The notes beneath the pieces are model-generated. The model was not told the origin of the DNA. It made no database searches and was given only the letters and a program-made list of their open reading frames with translations. Shown piece by piece: positions 11,985 to 22,005 of a DNA stretch of 64,000 bases (within the stretch, counting starts at the first letter, position 1; each line of letters starts with the position of its first letter). Made by a program: the position numbers and the translations under genes. This stretch comes from Beroe forskalii (lineage: Eukaryota > Ctenophora > Nuda > Beroida > Beroidae), in NCBI GenBank assembly GCA_011033025.1, contig WFMF01000063.1, positions 616,953-680,952 on the forward strand, given 5' to 3'.

Positions 11985-12180
11985 ACTGAATACACTGCAA
12001 TGCAGTTGAATAGACTCTAACCGAATAGACTACACCTGGATAGACTATAACCAATAGAATTCTGGTGGTTTAAGGCTAACCGAATAGACTACAGCTGGAT
12101 AGACTATAACCGAATATACTACAGCTTGATGGACTATAATATAATAGACTGCAGCTAGATAGACTACAACCGTCGTGACA
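11970..12180. repeat. imperfect repeats of the GPCR stop-codon region
   Basis: The last codons and stop of the receptor, CTACAGCTGGATAGACT, recur in degraded form near 12,030, 12,080, 12,120 and 12,150. They are joined by ATAACCGAATAGA linkers. Spacing is irregular (about 30-55 bp). The first copy is the authentic CDS end. Confidence 0.75.
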
Positions 12181-13584
12181 CCTGCATTACTCGATTTAGT
12201 GTTTTTTAATCTTTACTAAAGACATAGTCATTCTGCTGCTGAATGCTTGAAACTCATTTCATTTAACTATTAAATTCTAACCACAGATTTCAATCATGGA
12301 CCCTCGATTGTTAATTTTATGGTCATATTAATTCGTCCGTTCAATTGATTGAATTACATTTTCATGTCAAACCAGATAGGTAGTATCTAAATAACATTGA
12401 ATGCTTCTGTAAACTTAAACTGTTAAAATGAAAGATTTAGAAATTGTTTCTAATGTTTCTAACCAGAATTTTTCCCTAATTTTGATTGATTCCCAGTATA
12501 CTTGAAGATTTCTACAGTCTACAAGCTGTATCAATAAACGCTGCTGAAGTTCTTATATTAAGTTATTATTTTCAAGAATGACTTTCTTTACTCTGTATTT
12601 TTGCGAACCTGTGTCCTGCATGTTCAAAACCACTAAATTGTTCACCAGGCACACAGCTTACAACTAAACCAGGCTTATTTCGGCGAAGTTTCACACATTT
12701 TCCACTCAATGGAGCTGAATTTAAGTTGCAAATCTTTACCGATTTTCTAATAATTCTAATATATGCGGCTTTAATCGTGGCACAGTGGACATTAAATTTG
12801 AACAATTCGGACGTGACTCGGACCATGTCTTTGATGGTCGGTACATTAAAACGGCTAAACTTGTCCTTGTGCAGTGCCTAAATGAATGTAATGATACCGT
12901 TCATGAGGATATTGGTAGATTTTAAAGTCAAGTATTATAAATTTACATTGAAATAGATTTCAAATTTTGCACAAACCTGTCAACTTAATCCAAATAATAT
13001 GTAAAATTCCACGCGGGGGAGAATTACTAAGTAGCTTAACCTAATGTGGACTAATTGTCATAATATTGACCTTTCAAATTTAACTTCCTATGTGGCATAG
13101 AGCGTTGCGCAATTGATAATTGCGAATTATGATTATGAATACTCGACATCAAAATCGTTCGTTACAATTCTATCCACGTCTTCGAATAAATGGAAGCTAA
13201 GGACATGTTGAGAATTTTTCTGCATCTTGGCATGTTTAGACGAAATTCCAGACAAATTTGAGGCCCATGACCTAGGATACACAATACACACTGCAGTAAA
13301 TGATTTTTTGTATTTGTTCACTAATAATAATTTTGTAAACAAACCCATACTGTAATTTGCTTTACATTTCTAATTGACTTGATGCACTTACCACACCATC
13401 TGTTGAGTAGCCGGGATGATATGACGTGACCTATCACGTAACTCTGAGACACCTCCTCTGAGACACTTTCCTGAGACACTTCCTCCGGAGACTCTCTCCT
13501 GAGACACACAATCTGTGAGACACCCTCCCTGTCTCCCTGAAACACTCTCCCTCTGAGAGACTCCTCCTCCTCCATCTCCTTTCC
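12181..13584. other. intergenic and POLR3F upstream region
   Basis: No gene recognised. Short purine/pyrimidine-biased repeats of a CTCCTCTGAGACACT type fill 13,441-13,580 immediately before the POLR3F start and are probably its 5' UTR. Confidence 0.45.
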
Positions 13585-13686
13585 ATGCCTCCCCGGGCTG
13601 CTGTACTGGGTGGGAATGAGAACAAGTTACTGGAGGTCCTCTCCCAGAACCCTGAGGGGTGCACTGACAAGTTACTCCAGCAAAAG
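13585..13686 (+). CDS. POLR3F: POLR3F exon 1
   Basis: 34 codons starting MPPRAAVLGG and ending LLQQK before donor GTAAGC; phase 0. This is the first helices of winged helix 1. The ATG is the first in frame after the pyrimidine-rich 5' UTR. The N-terminus is shorter than in vertebrates. Confidence 0.85.
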
Positions 13687-16600
13687 GTAAGCTCCTCTCA
13701 CCAACAATGGGGTGACGTCAACAACTTGCCACTTTGAGCAATGATAATGACGTCATCTCAACCCACTATCATTCGTGAAGAGTGCGCACTGCGCGCATAT
13801 CATTATCATATCGGTACAGACCAGTAGCATTTTTTGGAAAATATAATAAGAGTATACTTATATTATAAGGTGTTCTTCAGAAATTTGCATTTTGCAAGAT
13901 CCTGTGGTGTACTGGTGAAGTCCTGCTATGTTCGGACGTTGACATCAGTTCACCCTCCAACCAATTTGTTTGTAAGATTATTTAAAGCTGCAAACATGAC
14001 ATCCAGCGTGTCATCAGGTCATCTAGATCTGCCATCTAACCATTATTTTGATAATTGATTTGCTGGCATCGGTCGTCCACGAAGTTTCACTTAAGCCGCG
14101 TGTTTGCAACCAACATTTTGTTACAGCGTTTGACAGATCGTTGTCACGCTCATTTTTTACGTCAGCAACCCCAAACCTTAATGACACACCCCCATGGCCA
14201 TTGTTGGTATTGATTTCATGATGTCAAGAGTTATAATGAAGCATCCGACTCGCGTGAAGTGCTCTGAGGAACATTCTTTTTGATTCAAAAAAGTGCATAG
14301 CAGTATTATTATAATTGATGAGTAATTTATTAATTCTCTTTTGACTCAATGGTACAGATACAAATGTAAACGATGTGTTTCTTTGATTGTATAAAGTAGT
14401 GTTGTAAAGTTTAAACTTTACAACACTACTTTATACAATCAAATTTGAGAATGAAAGAGGTCGTAGAACGACGAAATTGATTGTCATTAAAGAACCACAT
14501 CGTTTACATTTGTATCTGTACCATTGAGTCAAAAGAGAATTAATAAATTACTCATCAATTGTAATCATGCGACTCTTATTCAACGACCCGATCCGTGAAA
14601 TCAGTATTATTATAGTTCACTATAAATAATGAACAAATGTTAAGGAATTGAATACCTTTTTCATCAGCTTATCATTCCGTCATAATCTCTGAATTTTTCA
14701 GGCGAAGTTAGAAAAATCAGCCCTGGTAGCATCAATCAACAAGCTTCTGAAACTTGGGAGACTCGAAATCAAATCTCAGGTGAATATCAGTTATCATTGT
14801 ATTTTATTAAAACTTTAACTCGTTGCAGTTTTTAATAACTTAATTATATGCAATTTTTAAGCAATCAGATAAAGAATCTTATGACTTATGAGTACATGAA
14901 CAGTCCTGACGGTAAAAAGATAGTCATGTCAGGTTGGAGAGCAGTCGGTATTTCCAACGCCATAGGAGACTCAAGAGACACCTCAGTTGACTAACTCTAA
15001 GATCCTTTTGCCGGGCGGGAAGGAATTTGACAACTTAGTCATAAAGTGGTTTTGTTGAAATGTATTGTTGTAACCAAAGATTATCTCATACAAATCAATT
15101 ATAGCTTAGTTGCTCGTTTGAGAAAAATTGTCTGGCGTCTGCCATGAATATTCCCATTCTATGGAGCTCTAAAAGTTTGTTAAGTTATTTCCGGACTGGA
15201 AAAAGTTTCTTTATTAAAGAATTAGATTTTGGCCATAGAAAATTTTCTTAATTTCGTGCTTTATTATTTTCCTGACGCTTAAATTCATGCTAACTAAATT
15301 TTTATGTGATCGCATGACATGCGACGAATAGCCCGGTACTTTGCAAATCCGTCGATTTTAATCTAAGATTAACTTCCTCATGAAGTTAAATGCTTTGCTT
15401 AAATCTTCGTTTAAATTAAAATAACATAAACAATTTCAGGGATCGATCTTGATATATCAATTACGGGATGTAAAGTCTAACGAAGCAACTAAAGGGATGG
15501 GTCAGGAGGAAAAGATTGTGTTCAAAATAATCGAAGAGGCTGGAAATAAAGGTGCGCTGTCTTCCGTTAGAAAAGCAATCATTTTTGAACGCTAACGATG
15601 ACAGTTCGAACTGCAGTTCATGTGTCTTTCGTGTGCGCGGCGTACTGCAGACATGTTGTTTCTATGTCTATACGCTGCGCAAACTTACGCCGTGCACACA
15701 AGACGCGCACAGTGCAGTTTGAACTTTGAACTGCCCCAAAATAATTATCAAAAGTGTATTTAAACTGTTGTCATGACCTACAAACTGCACCCTACTCTCA
15801 ATACTTCCTCGCCATTTCTGGCGGCAGTGCCCTGACTCCTCACCATTGATGGTACTAAATATTATTTAGTACCATCAATGGTGAGGAGTCAGGGCACTGC
15901 AAGAATTTGTCACCCACCGTTTAAAAGTCCGTGATGCCACCAGCCTTGTCAAGGCCACATCAGTCTGTTATCAGCTCTGCTGTCTTTCCACCACTTCGAT
16001 TCACCAGCTTCACTCTTCCAAACCAATGAACCAAATCAGCCGCATGGTTGGGGTCATCGGAGCCCTGACCCACACTGCTTCACTTGTGCGCACAAGTTGA
16101 GGGAACAGTGTCACAGCCGCATGCATCTCAGGATCGTGATGCTATATACAAATAATTTAACTTCGCAACAAATCTTTGCGAGGGCGAATCCTATATTGCT
16201 TTGCAAACCAATTCGATGTCTTTGGTCTTGAAACAACTGTTTCACTGCACTCAGTTTCATGTCAGTCCCCATGCCAGCTGTCATAGTTTCTCAGTGGAAC
16301 AATGTCATAATGAAGCACCTAAAAATGGGTAGTGTCCCGGCCAACTGGGTTGTCATTCCTGACAACACCTCAGCATAAGATCACTCCCAGGAAATGTGCA
16401 CGGATACACAAATCCTTCATTAACTCCAGAGATAGGTACGGAAGGATAAAGGGACTATCATGTACTGTGCATCCTTGCACTCATCCACTGGTTTTGGTGC
16501 CACTGTGACTTGGTGCCGTCCATTCCAGCGTTTTTCCCACAGATCAATATGAAGTGTGAACAATGGATGGCGGTTCTGGATATTGCCTATGTAAGTTTCC

Positions 16601-19600
16601 GGCCATATGTTTCACTCATTCTGAGTTTTCGCAATACAGCAGCTGTTCTCTTAGAGACAAATCCTCTGGCCCCAGCTTCAATTGTAAATTACGGACAGTT
16701 TACTCCAACCTACTTTTCAGTGCACAAATATTTCCCACCGCACAACAAGATCACATTGCAGTTCCTGCATTATTATGAGATCATTTTAATCTACAAATCA
16801 ATCATTTTAAGATCAATCAAATATTCGAATATCGCAATATTTTTCGAAAACAGTACGTCTCCCCTCATCAGGTATTTGGGTGAAAGAGATTAGAACGCGT
16901 TCCAACCTCCAACTCACGCAACTGAACAAGGTATTGAAGAGCCTGGAGGGTAAGAAGAGCATCAGATCAGTTAAGCCGGTTAACGACAGCAAGAAGAAGA
17001 TCTACATGGTGTACGATCTGAAGCCGGACAGTTCGCTGACGGGCGGTGCTTGGTACGGGGAGAACGACTTCGAGACCGAGTTCGTGGACATCCTCGGCCG
17101 GCAGACGCTCACCTTCCTTCAGGTATACTACGATTCAAATTTCTGATTTACCTCTTGTTGGCAACAAATTAATGAAAAACCGAAATTTTTCAGAGAAATT
17201 TCGCCCCTCACAGCAAACTATTGTGATAATTAGCCTCGTTTTATAACAATTTACAACATGATGTTTTGAGTGACTCTAGATGTAGAAGGGCTTAGGAACC
17301 GGTGCTCTTTCAGCATCTTTTAACCTACGCCCTACTCCCAGTTTCTACCTCCATTATAGTACCTACTCCTTCTTAGCTTCTTGACGTAGCCTGCATTTGC
17401 ATATACCCTGAAAACGTCCCTTGCGAAGTTTCAAATTTTGAGAAAATACCCATACATAGCTGCTTAGGCTTAATTTAACTGTCAACTGTGAATATCTGCA
17501 TACCCTTGAAATATTATGTCGCATACCCTGATCTCATACCCAGGGTACTTTACTGCTTCTTGTTTTCAGAGGCAGCGGTCCCACGCAGAGGTACAGCACG
17601 CTGACCCAGCATCAGCTCAGAGACACATGATGTGCGATATCAAGCAGGTCAAGCACTTCATCAGCCAACTGGGCATCAGCAAGGTGGGTAAGGATACTTC
17701 ATCAGCCAACTGGGCATCAGCAAGGTGGGTAAGGATACTTCATCAGCCAACTGGGCATCAGCAAGGTGGGTAAGGATACTTCATCAGCCAACTGGGCATC
17801 AGCAAGGTGAGTAAGGACACTTCATCAGCCAACTGGGCATCAGCAAGGTGAGTAAGGATACTTCATCAGCCAACTGGGCATCAGCAAGGTGAGTAAGGAT
17901 ACTTCATCAGCCAACTGGGCATCAGCAAGGTGAGTAAGGACACTTTATCAGCCAACTGGGCATCAGCAAGGTGAGTAAGGATACTTCATCAGCCAACTGG
18001 GCATCAGCAAGGTGAGTAAGGATACTTTATCAGCCAACTGGGCATCAGCAAGGTGAGTAAGGATACTTCATCAGCCAACTGGGCATCAGCAAGGTGAGTA
18101 AGGACACTTTATCAGCCAACTGGGCATCAGCAAGGTGAGTAAGGATACTTTATCAGCCAACTGGGCATCAGCAAGGTGGGTAAGGATACTTCATCAGCCA
18201 ACTGGGCATCAGCAAGGTGAGTAAGGATACTTCATCAGCCAACTGGGCATCAGCAAGGTGAGTAAGGATACTTCATCAGCCAACTGGGCATCAGCAAGGT
18301 GAGTAAGGATACTTCATCAGCCAACTGGGCATCAGCAAGGTGAGTAAGGATACTTTATCAGCCAACTGGGCATCAGCAAGGTGAGTAAAGGATACTTCAT
18401 CAGCCAACTGGGCATCAGCAAGGTGAGTAAGGACACTTTATCAGCCAACTGGGCATCAGCAAGGTGAGTAAGGATACTTTATCAGCCAACTGGGCATCAG
18501 CAAGGTGGGTAAGGATACTTTATCAGCCAACTGGGCATCAGCAAGGCGAGTAAGGATACTTTATCAGCCAACTGGGCATCAGCAAGGTGAGTAAGGATAC
18601 TTCATCAGCCAACTGGGCATCAGCAAGGTGAGTAAGGATACTTTATCAGCCAACTGGGCATCAGCAAGGTGAGTAAGGATACTTCATCAGCCAACTGGGC
18701 ATCAGCAAGGTGGGTAAGGATACTTTATCAGCCAACTGGGCATCAGCAAGGCGAGTAAGGATACTTTATCAGCCAACTGGGCATCAGCAAGGTGAGTAAG
18801 GATACTTTATCAGCCAACTGGGCATCAGCAAGGTGGGTAAGGATACTTTATCAGCCAACTGGGCATCAGCAAGGCGAGTAAGGATACTTTATCAGCCAAC
18901 TGGGCATCAGCAAGGTGATTAGGGATACTTTATCAGCCAACTGGGCATCAGCAAGGTGAGTTAGGATACTCCAGGAGGTCACATCCTCGCCCTATTAAGT
19001 AGTTAATGTCACATTCGGCGTCACCTCGTGTAATTATGATATCTACTTGCCAAAGACTGTTTAACATCAAGTAGGTGTCGCTTTGTTGCTATCTAGGTAT
19101 CTGGTATCATGGTCTAATGGCACATGACACTGGTATAATGGTTAAGGCGTGCAACTGTTAAATGCATCTGATGGATATAACAGCTGCTGTTGCAGAAATA
19201 AAAGTTGTCAACAATTGCAGATATTAGATTCATTCCTTGAAAATGTGAGGGTTACCGCAGGCCACACTGGATGTTTTCTTAACTTCTGAAATCTTAAGTG
19301 CCACAAGTAACTGCCAGATCGTATTTAGGTGATTTGTACCACTTCCGTATAACTGACTTATAGCTCAAGTTTTAATAAGGGAATCCATTGGATACTAATC
19401 ATTGGATTTGTTAAATTAATTTCCATAGTTTTCTGGTTTAGTAGTCAAGATCTTTAAAATGAAACAATGAAAGCAATTTGAAAATTAAGAATGCCTGTGC
19501 TGTTAGCAATAAAACGGGGTTGATGGATTACACAATCCCATATTTTAGATAGTCGATCTGCAATATCGACGAATAGTTATGAAATAGTTATCAGACTAAC

Positions 19601-20534
19601 TGCTAGTTTAACCTGAACTTGAAATTAACAGGTGGAACTGGAAGATGCTGAAGTGAAGCAGATTCTGGAGTCCCTGGTGTTTGACGGTCTGGTGTCTCGG
19701 ATACACACCTTAGGGGAGGGAGGGAAGAAGCAGACCTTCTACGGGGCTATCAAACACAAACCTCTCACCACCGGTAATGCGGGGACTCTTACGAAACACA
19801 ATATGATAACCCTTAACCTTACTCTACTGGGAGCGGCCAGACATAATATTTTGTATAGGATTTAAGATGACAAATGTAGAAGGTATCATTATGCACCTCC
19901 AAGGCATGTTTATGCTATGTATTCAAAAACCCTATAGGCACCAGGGTACCGTGTGCAATAAATTATTACACTATGAAAATTGCCGAAATCGGATTTATTA
20001 CGCACTGTAGGTCATAATAATTTATTATGTGCAGTAGAACAGTGCGTAACTATTTCGCACAGTTGACAAACTGTACCTTCAAATCTTAATTTAAAACATT
20101 TCCTTGTGTTTGAAAATATTGCCATTTTTCGAGTAAAGTCGGTGCATAATTCAGTTTAATAACTCGTAAAGACCTAAACTCAGCATTAAAACCTCGGCCT
20201 TCGGCCTCGGTTTTTCAATGCCATATTACACACTCGGGCCTTCGGCCCTCGTGTGTAATATGACGTTTAGTAATTTTTACTCGTTACTAAACCTTTCATT
20301 ATTGGTGTGCTCTGTGCTCTGCGCTTTAAAGGGACTGAATTTTATTGTTATTGTCTTATTTTCATAGGTCCTGTGCTATCCCACTGCCTAGAAGAATTCA
20401 AATTAATCATACTGTGTATTTCAGGTATCTCCCGAGTGCCGTGTGGAGTGTGTCCCATCATATCTCAGTGTATACCGGGAGGACTGGTGTCCCCTCAGAC
20501 CTGTACTTACATGAAGGAGTGGCTCAACTTCTGA
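13585..20534 (+). CDS. POLR3F: RNA polymerase III subunit RPC6 (seven-exon gene)
   Basis: Exons 13585-13686, 14702-14779, 15440-15551, 16872-17122, 17570-17683, 19632-19773 and 20425-20534 join in frame, with GT-AG borders, to about 302 codons (human RPC6: 316). RPC6 belongs to the RPC3-RPC6-RPC7 heterotrimer that opens promoters in Pol III initiation. Tandem winged-helix domains occupy the first two thirds; the block GGAWYGENDFETEFVD matches a strongly conserved RPC6 segment. The C-terminus has four cysteines (CGVCPIISQC, then QTC), the known iron-sulfur cluster ligands, and ends EWLNF, like the vertebrate protein. No disabling change is seen. Two minisatellites grew from its coding borders, in intron 5 and at the stop codon. 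Confidence 0.93.
14311..14562. mobile_element. MITE with 62-bp perfect internal palindrome
   Basis: In POLR3F intron 1. Outer inverted arms of about 65 bp (14311-14377 and 14494-14562, starting ATTAYAATTGATGAG) enclose a perfect 62-bp palindrome at 14382-14443 centred on GTTTAAAC. No coding capacity; target duplication not evident. Confidence 0.7.
14702..14779 (+). CDS. POLR3F: POLR3F exon 2
   Basis: 26 codons (AKLEKSALVASINKLLKLGR onward), phase 0 on both sides, acceptor TTTTTCAG, donor GTGAAT. It matches the INRLLSMGQL-type recognition helix region of the first winged helix. Confidence 0.9.
15440..15551 (+). CDS. POLR3F: POLR3F exon 3
   Basis: 112 bp, enters in phase 0 and leaves in phase 1. 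It encodes a strand/turn then QEEKIVFKIIEEAGNK, equivalent to the QEKLVYQIIEDAGNK linker of vertebrate RPC6 between winged helices. Confidence 0.92.
15785..16755 (-). mobile_element. 3' fragment of the R2-like retrotransposon
   Basis: In POLR3F intron 3, antisense to the gene. From about 16,755 leftward it matches the C-terminal coding end and the 3' UTR of the elements at 39.6-44.1 kb and 57.5-62.0 kb (for example the TGCACCCTACTC...TTCCTCGCCATTTCTGG tail). It is diverged and 5'-truncated, so it is an older insertion. It carries a 77-bp palindrome at 15824-15900 that the longer copies lack. Confidence 0.85.
15824..15900. repeat. 77-bp perfect palindrome
   Basis: 38-bp arms around a single central base at 15862. 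One arm corresponds to the retrotransposon 3' UTR block with CAGTGCCCTGACTCCT; the second arm is its inverted duplicate, replacing sequence present in the other copies. Confidence 0.9.
16872..17122 (+). CDS. POLR3F: POLR3F exon 4
   Basis: 251 bp completing a split Gly codon (G-IWVKEIRTRSNLQLTQ). The second winged helix follows, ending with the conserved GGAWYGENDFETEFVD block and LTFLQ. Acceptor ATCAG, donor GTATAC, exits in phase 0. This is the best-conserved exon and identifies the gene. Confidence 0.95.
17570..17683 (+). CDS. POLR3F: POLR3F exon 5
   Basis: 38 codons, phase 0, acceptor TGTTTTCAG, ending HFISQLGISK directly at donor GTGGGTAAG. The ending matches vertebrate YICELGISK. The last 27 bp of this exon plus the donor are the founder unit of the array that fills the start of intron 5. 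Confidence 0.92.
17657..18968. repeat. 41-bp minisatellite carrying exon end plus 5' splice site
   Basis: The unit is TTCATCAGCCAACTGGGCAT followed by CAGCAAG|GTGAGTAAGGATA. The first copy is the authentic end of POLR3F exon 5 with its donor. The AAG|GT junction lies at 17683 and at 18955, 31 periods of 41 bp later (one unit has an extra A), so there are 32 copies. Donor variants GTGGGT, GTGAGT, GCGAGT and GTGATT occur; most match U1 very well. 41 bp is not a multiple of 3, so retaining units would shift frame and meet a stop after three units. Confidence 0.95.
18969..19631. other. rest of POLR3F intron 5
   Basis: Unique AT-rich intronic sequence ending in acceptor AAATTAACAG. Nothing recognised. 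Confidence 0.5.
19632..19773 (+). CDS. POLR3F: POLR3F exon 6
   Basis: 142 bp, VELEDAEVKQILESLVFDGL onward, ending KHKPLTTG split by phase 1 at donor GTAATG. It corresponds to the third winged helix of RPC6 (VELSMEDIETILNTLIYDG in vertebrates). Confidence 0.92.
20425..20534 (+). CDS. POLR3F: POLR3F exon 7 (terminal, FeS cysteines)
   Basis: Completes Gly, then ISRVPCGVCPIISQC with two further Gly and QTC before YMKEWLNF and TGA at 20532-20534. The four cysteines match the iron-sulfur cluster ligands of RPC6. The last codons and stop are the first unit of the downstream array. Confidence 0.94.
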
Positions 20535-21030
20535 AGGACATCCTATAGAAAGGAGTGGCTCAACTTCTGAAGAACATTCTACAGGAAGGAGTGGCTCAAC
20601 TTCTGAAGTACATTCTACAGGAAGGAGTGGCTCAACTTCTGAAATACATTTAAAAGAGTGGCTCAACTTCTGAAGTACATTCTACATAAAGGAGTGGCTC
20701 AACTTCTGAAATACATCTTACATGAAAGAGTGGCTCAACTTCTGAAGTACATTCAAAGGAGTGGATCAACTTCTGAAGTACATCCTACAGAAAGGAGTGG
20801 CTCAACTTCTGAAGTACATCCTACAGAAAGGAGTGGCTCAACTTCTGAAGTACATTCTACATGAAGGAGTGGCTCAACTTCTGAAGTACATTGTACAGGA
20901 AGGAGTGGCTCAACTTCTGAAGTACATTCTACATGAAGGAGTGGCTCAACTTCTGAAGTACATCCTACAGGAAGGAGTGGCTCAACTTCTGAAGCACTAC
21001 CCTACAGAAAGGAGTGGCTCAACTCCGTCA
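20505..21030. repeat. 36-bp minisatellite founded on the POLR3F stop codon
   Basis: The unit AGGAGTGGCTCAACTTCTGA plus AGTACATTCTACA repeats every 36 bp, with two 31-bp units. The TGA occurs at 20532, 20568, 20604, 20640, 20671, 20707, 20743, 20774, 20810, 20846, 20882, 20918, 20954 and 20990: 14 copies, the first being the authentic POLR3F stop. 36 bp is in frame. Open frames across it in other phases are artefacts of periodicity. Confidence 0.95.
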
Positions 21031-21833
21031 GTTGGCAGAATACCATGCTGGCTCTTATTTCTTGGAATTGCGACACTGAACATCAAACATATGATCAAAT
21101 CGTCAAATTTCAGACTTCCTTCAGACCATCTATATTTAGCTATTTTAATGTTGTTTATAAATACAGGCACTGCCCTATTTGAAATTAAATCCAATTGCAT
21201 TAATGGCTTCTGTGACTACGATTAAATACATTTGGAGCTTTTAATGCATTCCCCCAAACCCCGGTGAGTGAGACACGGCTCCCCCGGAGACTGGTGCAAT
21301 TAGCACCCACTTCACGCCCTCTTCAGGGTTTTAACGTTCTCCTGCTCTCTGTAATCTTGTAAACAACAACACGTCTTTTAGGACGTAACGGTCGCTTCAC
21401 AAACCCCTGGTAATGGAAGAAACACTCCACGCATCATGAATAGCTTCACGTTTTGCACCTCTTCACAGCTGATGGTATTTCATGGCACTGTTCCAATATG
21501 CCTGGCAAGTGGGCAGTGAGTCGCATTACTTGTTCCTGGTATTTACTGAAGGCATGTGAACTAAAGTGGTATAATTTAACTCTCTCATGATTTACTTCAC
21601 TCTCACTCCGTAGTGTACTCCCCGGGGCAGAATGGAACTCTTTCCATTAAACAGATGAATGTGAAACAAGCATCGAAACCTTCTGGCCTATATTATGTAC
21701 ATGCAACATTTCATCCATTCTACCTTTTATTAAGTACATGGCTCATTCTACTTATTTTACCTTCTACTCTCCAAATATAGGAAAAACTTGGCTCATTCAA
21801 CCTATTTTAGTTTTACCCTCCTAGTATAGGTAC
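21031..21833. other. POLR3F-Rab intergenic region
   Basis: No gene recognised. The last 100 bp hold three related segments around TACATGGCTCAT (ATG at 21738, TTG at 21788, and the real Rab start at 21834), spaced 50 and 46 bp, each followed or preceded by a TATAGG block. Confidence 0.6.
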
Positions 21834-22005
21834 ATGGCTCATGCTGATGACTACGATGTAAGTGACTACATCTTCAAAGTTCTGTTACTGGGAGATAAGG
21901 GGGTGGGGAAGAGCTCCATAGCTCGGCGTTATGTCGAGGACCGCTTTGAGACGTGGCCCACTACAGTCCACGTGGAGTACGGAGCTGTGACCAGGAACGT
22001 TAGAG
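21834..22005 (+). CDS. Rab-like exon 1
   Basis: 57 codons plus one base. Starts MAHADDYDVSDYIFKVLLLG, contains the P-loop, and ends AACGTTAGAG before donor GTGAGG; phase 1. The last bases and donor are copied three more times in intron 1. Confidence 0.88.

Noticed and set aside
16510-16893. 127-codon plus-strand frame in POLR3F intron 3
   Set aside because: It is antisense to the C-terminal end of the R2-like retrotransposon fragment.
17657-18968. Possibility that the 41-bp array encodes extra protein repeats
   Set aside because: 41 bp is not a multiple of three; the frame closes after three units and the unit contains a strong donor at the first junction.
19131-19200. tRNA-like A box in POLR3F intron 5
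   Set aside because: No B box or foldable cloverleaf follows.
20658-21225. Frames with VAQLLKYIL repeats
   Set aside because: Alternative frames of the 36-bp array founded on the POLR3F stop codon; the founder reading is the POLR3F frame.
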